DNA of 64,000 bases from Iris pallida (taxonomy: Eukaryota > Streptophyta > Magnoliopsida > Asparagales > Iridaceae). Below, one piece after another: positions 60,541 through 64,000 of this stretch. The position numbers and the translations under genes are program-made. The stretch spans positions 10,291,960 to 10,355,959 of the forward strand of contig JANAVB010016199.1 in the NCBI GenBank assembly GCA_029216955.1, in the 5' to 3' direction. The notes below the pieces were generated by a model. The model was not told the origin of the DNA and did not search any database. It was given only the letters and a program-made list of their open reading frames with translations. Position 1 is the stretch's first letter. Every line of letters begins with the position of its first letter.

Positions 60541-61838
60541 TCAGATCTTATCATCACTATCCTCATCAATACCATCAGCAGCACGGCCAGCATGACCGGA
60601 AGTACCAGCACCAGAAGTACCAGCGCCAGTAGGATGAGTAGGGGCGCCAGCATAGAATTCGCCAACATAATCTCGAGGAGCACGATACCAATCATAGGCG
60701 TTATCGGGCTGGAAGTAGGCATGGACAGCCTCATCCTCACAGCGGTAACCCGAAAAAGCTGGATCTCGAGGGATGGAAGCGGCAGAGTGACCAGTCTGTG
60801 CAAAACGCAGATCGGCCAAGGAGTTTGCCATCGCCTGGTAACGGGTGACATCGCGGAACTCACGCTCGCGAGCCATGTCCGTCATCGAGACGTGCAAAGC
60901 AGATAGGTGCTGATATATGCCCTCAAAAGTCATGGCATACGGCTGATGTGGTGGAGATGGTGCAGTAGGAGGAGCAGGAGGTGTAGCTGAAGCAGTCCGG
61001 CTGCGACGAAAAAGCTGGAGTAACTTGGGCTCAGAGTCCTGAGTACAAGTCGATAGATCGATGTCGAAGCGCTGAAAGATACGAGGGAGAATCATCGCGT
61101 AAGAGAGATTTCGATCTCTTGCACGACAACGTCCCATCATCTGAATAATAGTCTTGGGGACGGAAAAAGGAATCCCCTTGATAAGATGATACATAGCGGA
61201 CAGCTCAAGCGAAGTCACATCATCCTTGGAAGTGGATTTTGGAAGTAGAGTAGAGTAGAGTAGATGATGCGATGCAATTCGTAGTTAAACAAGTTAAGGT
61301 TGTTAGCCTTAAACTTTCCAGAACGTACTCTGTCAGGAGCACAAAGTTCCGTTTTGAAACTCGTGAGTGTAGTGCCTTCGGGAAACTCGAATTCCGTGAT
61401 ATCAACTAGCGGTTCACCTTCATTGGGAATCCCAAGAATCTCCGCTAGGAGGACATCATTGAACTCAATATCTATGCCTCCAACACGTGTGCTCACGTCA
61501 AAAGTGTTAACTACGAGATTGCAATAGAACAATCTAATGGCATTAGTAGCAATTGGGAAGCACAGTTTAACAAGCAAATGTAACCCTAATGCCTCAAATA
61601 AGTGACGATGGTCAGGAAATATCGTCCATTTAACCGGAGCACCGCTGCATATGGATCGGGTGGAAAAGTCACCGTACCATAATAAAGCTTGATCGAGGGT
61701 TTGAAAGAAAAACCCATCGAAAGCACCGTCGCTCTTTTGGACTGGCGAAAACAAAGAATCCGTGTGAGGATTCGAAGAGGACCCTTCCTCACTAGAAGTA
61801 GTCTTCTTCCTCTTAGACGGATTAAATCTAGGTGCCAT
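60541..61838 (-). pseudogene. SIRE env-position ORF, frameshifted
   Basis: Starts MAPRFNPSKRKK at 61838 (an earlier in-frame ATG at 61856 is less likely). The first half resembles the domain known as 'putative plant transposon protein': FFFQTLDQALLWYGDF, HLFEALGLHLLVKLCF, IRLFYCNLVVNTFDVS and NDVLLAEILGIPNEGEPL. A five-base microsatellite (TAGAG)n at 61247-61267 has slipped. The frame then continues as STSKDDVTSLELSAMYHLIK with QMMGRCRARDRNLSY, a Pro-rich linker, a helix (QHLSALHVSMTDMARE) and an acidic end to 60541. The full protein would be about 430 residues. No signal peptide or transmembrane helix is evident, so an envelope role is not supported by what I see. Confidence 0.75.
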
Positions 61839-62440
61839 TGAAATAAATAAGCACAAATTTGAAAGTGGAGAAAGAGAGAGTTATACCTCACAAAAATTAG
61901 ATATGTTGTAGAGAAGGATGATCTCCGCACGATTCCAAAGTTTGGAAGGATTTCACCAAGTAGATAGGGAGCAATGGGTTGGTGAATACCTAGGGTTTGG
62001 AGGATTTTCGGGCGGCTGTAGCTGCTGGTTGGAAATATGGAAGCAATGGAAGAGAAGGAGCTCTCGGGTTCTGGATATATACGCAGATACCCTCAACCGA
62101 ACTCGGGCTGAATTCGGTCAGAGTTCTGGCCGAATTCGCCTAGGATTCTTTCAAGTTGATTTTGCTACTTCTTTTTCATTGACTCGTTTCAAATATTTAA
62201 TTCAAAGATTTGTTATTTTAGCTTTCAAATAACATAATTAATAATATTTTATGAGTTAAATATCGTTACACAGCAGCTGTCTCAGATTAGCTGTAGGAGT
62301 ACTGTCCCAGCTGGCGGAGGTTCACCGGGGAACTCTTAAATACCGCTTCGCTTCAACCGTAGTTGTGGTGACAGACAGAATCTTTATTAGCTTGTCTCTA
62401 ACACAGTTTTTGCATAATGATATACAATCATAAAATAACA
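61839..62440. other. Spacer between SIRE pol and extra ORF
   Basis: Non-coding 600 bp. It contains CTCGGGCTGAATTCGG-type phrases near 62100, which recur in the LTR near 59510-59640, and T-rich sequence near 62150-62230. Nothing else recognised. Confidence 0.4.
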
Positions 62441-64000
62441 TCAATTAATATTATTGACGTCCAAAATTCCTAATTCTCGACGTAAATAATTGAAGCGATC
62501 TTCCGCTAGAGGTTTAGTGAAGATGTCAGCTAATTGATATTAGTATCTATGTATACAAGGTTTATATCTCCATTTTGATGATGATCTCTAAGAAAATGAT
62601 GCCGAACCTCGATATGTTTAGTACGAGAGTGACATACAGGATTCTTAGTCAAATTAATGGTGCTAGTGTTATCACAGAAAATGGGAATATGTGTGTAAAA
62701 TAAATCAAAGTCTTCTAAGGTTTGTTTCATCCACAAAATCTGAGCACAACAACGTCCTGCGGCGATGTACTCAGCCTCTGTTGTTGATAAGGCTACAGAA
62801 TTTTGCTTTTTACTAAACCAAGAGACTAGAGCCTTGCCTAAGAAATGACATGTACCGCTAGTACTTTTTCTATCAACCTTGCATCCAGCAAAATCTGCAT
62901 CCGAGTAACCAATAAGGTCAAAGGATTTGGATTTGGGATACCACAAGCCGACAGAAGAAGTGCCTTTAAGGTATCGGAAGATACGCTTAACTGCGGACAG
63001 ATGTGATTCCTTTGGGTTAGCTTGAAAACGTGCACACAAGCAAACACTAAACATTATATCTGGACGACTAGCAGTTAAGTAAAGTAAACTACCAATCATA
63101 CCTCGATACTTACGTGTGTCGACTGGCTTGCCTTGTTCGTCAGAATCAAGCTTTGTTGAAGTTGCCATCGGAGTGCCAATAGGTTTAACATTGTCCAGAT
63201 CAAACTTCTTTAGCAAATCTTTTGTGTACTTGGCTTGATTAATGAACATCCCATTGTCGGTTTGTTTGATTTGCAATCCGAGAAAGAATTTCAGCTCTCC
63301 CATCATGCTCATCTCAAACTCATTCTGCATACACTTAGAGAATTCTTGACAAAGAGATTCATCAGTGGATCCAAATATGATATCATCAACATAGATCTGA
63401 ATTAAAAGCAGCTTGCCATTAAAAGATTTAATAAAAAGTGTAGTGTCAACCTTTCCTTTTGTAAAACCGTTGTCAAGTAGAAAAGAGCTTAGACGATCAT
63501 ACCAAGCACGAGGGGCTTGTTTCAAACCGTATAAGGCTTTCTTCAACTTGAAAACATGGTCAGGATTTTTGAAATCCGTGAAACCCGGAGGTTGTGCTAC
63601 AAAAACTTCTTCTTTTATAAATCCATTTAGAAAAGCACTTTTTACATCCATTTGAAAAAGTTTGAAATCATGAAAACATACAAATGCACATAACATACGA
63701 ATGGATTCTAATCTCGCAACTGGGACATAAGTCTCATCGTAGTCGATACCCTCTTCTTGATTGTATCCTTGAGCTACGAGTCGAGCCTTGTTACGAGTTA
63801 CTAAACCATCCTCATTCAGTTTGTTTCGGAATACCCAACGGGTGCCAATGACCGGATGATCAATAGGCTTGGGAACAAGTTCCCAAACTTGATTCCGTTC
63901 GAATTGGTTCAATTCCTCTTGCATGGCATCTATCCAGAAACTATCACTACATGCTTCATCAATAGATTTAGGTTCTAGCTGTGAAATAAATGCAACACTA
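62441..64000 (-). pseudogene. SIRE pol: reverse transcriptase and RNase H
   Basis: Open from the window edge (SVAFISQLEPKSIDEA) through FWIDAMQEELNQFERNQVWE, GTRWVFRNKLNEDG, RLVAQGYNQEEGIDYDETY, FQMDVKSAFLNGFI, LKKALYGLKQAPRAWYDRL, the catalytic IYVDDIIFGST (about 63390), FFLGLQIKQ and RPDIMFSVCLCARFQ. RNase H follows: GYSDADFAGCKVDRKSTSG, VALSTTEAEYIAAGRCCAQ, FCDNTSTINLTKNPVCHSR and TKHIEVRHHFLRDH. Near 62540 a one-base frameshift separates the last codons (QLADIFTKPLAEDRF), which end at 62441. This is the best preserved pol here; apart from that shift all active-site residues are present. Confidence 0.92.

Larger units (their letters stand above)
58963..64000 (-). mobile_element. SIRE-type Ty1/copia retrotransposon, 3' half
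   Basis: Minus-strand element cut by the window edge. In element order: pol (reverse transcriptase and RNase H), an extra env-position ORF, an untranslated stretch with several G-rich tracts, then the 3' LTR. Gene order with integrase before reverse transcriptase cannot be seen, but the reverse transcriptase type is clearly copia. The extra ORF after pol is the hallmark of SIRE/Maximus. It is inserted in the PMD-like gene of Tat2. Confidence 0.88.

Overview
This window is repeat DNA from a flowering plant nuclear genome. No ordinary host gene, rRNA or tRNA was found. It holds plant-specific LTR retrotransposon lineages: Ty3/gypsy Tat (with two RNase H domains), Ty3/gypsy Tekay-type chromoviruses, and Ty1/copia SIRE. 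It also holds a CACTA (En/Spm) transposase remnant and several foldback or MITE-like repeats. AT-rich LTRs several kilobases long and deep nesting suggest a large, TE-rich genome. The species cannot be named from the sequence.

Layout, left to right. 1-4,930: a 2.7 kb reverse-oriented solo LTR (79-2760, 5-bp repeats ccaac on both sides), a degenerate telomere-like tract, a two-copy GATACCGATA-rich repeat, a hAT-MITE-like end and a foldback hairpin of about 0.5 kb. 5,011-8,249: a broken TNP2-type CACTA transposase gene with introns. 8,250-30,423: Tat1, a minus-strand Tat element whose 3' LTR (8250-9155) cuts the CACTA gene. Tat1 is itself interrupted by a complete 11.5 kb Tekay element (17,083-28,613, 5-bp repeats tgagg). 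30,424-58,962: Tat2, a plus-strand Tat element inserted in the 5' part of Tat1. Tat2 carries a 4.2 kb solo LTR inside its integrase (39,437-43,597, atggc/acggc). It also carries a 10.8 kb non-coding LTR element with 4.7 kb LTRs (44,515-55,336, gcttt/gcttt). 58,963-64,000: the 3' half of a SIRE copia element (minus strand) with an env-position ORF; it continues past the window.

The nesting gives an insertion order: CACTA, then Tat1 into it, then Tat2 into Tat1, with the Tekay, solo-LTR, LARD-like and SIRE insertions placed inside the two Tat elements. The rest of Tat2, the 5' end of Tat1 and the rest of the CACTA gene should lie to the right of this window, in that order.

The most interesting biology is at the 3' ends of the two Tat elements. 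Both carry, antisense to gag-pol, a small ORF (here ORF-B) with its own TATA box about 55 bp upstream, a short GAATGAAC-type repeat array further upstream, and AATAAA downstream. Tat1 has a second unit of this kind (ORF-A, 9412-9726). Tat2 has, upstream of ORF-B on the same antisense strand, a three-exon gene resembling plant mobile domain (PMD) proteins. These look like independent antisense transcription units carried by the retrotransposons. All gag-pol copies are disabled; the Tekay copy is disabled only by nonsense codons of the C-to-T type in an otherwise continuous frame.
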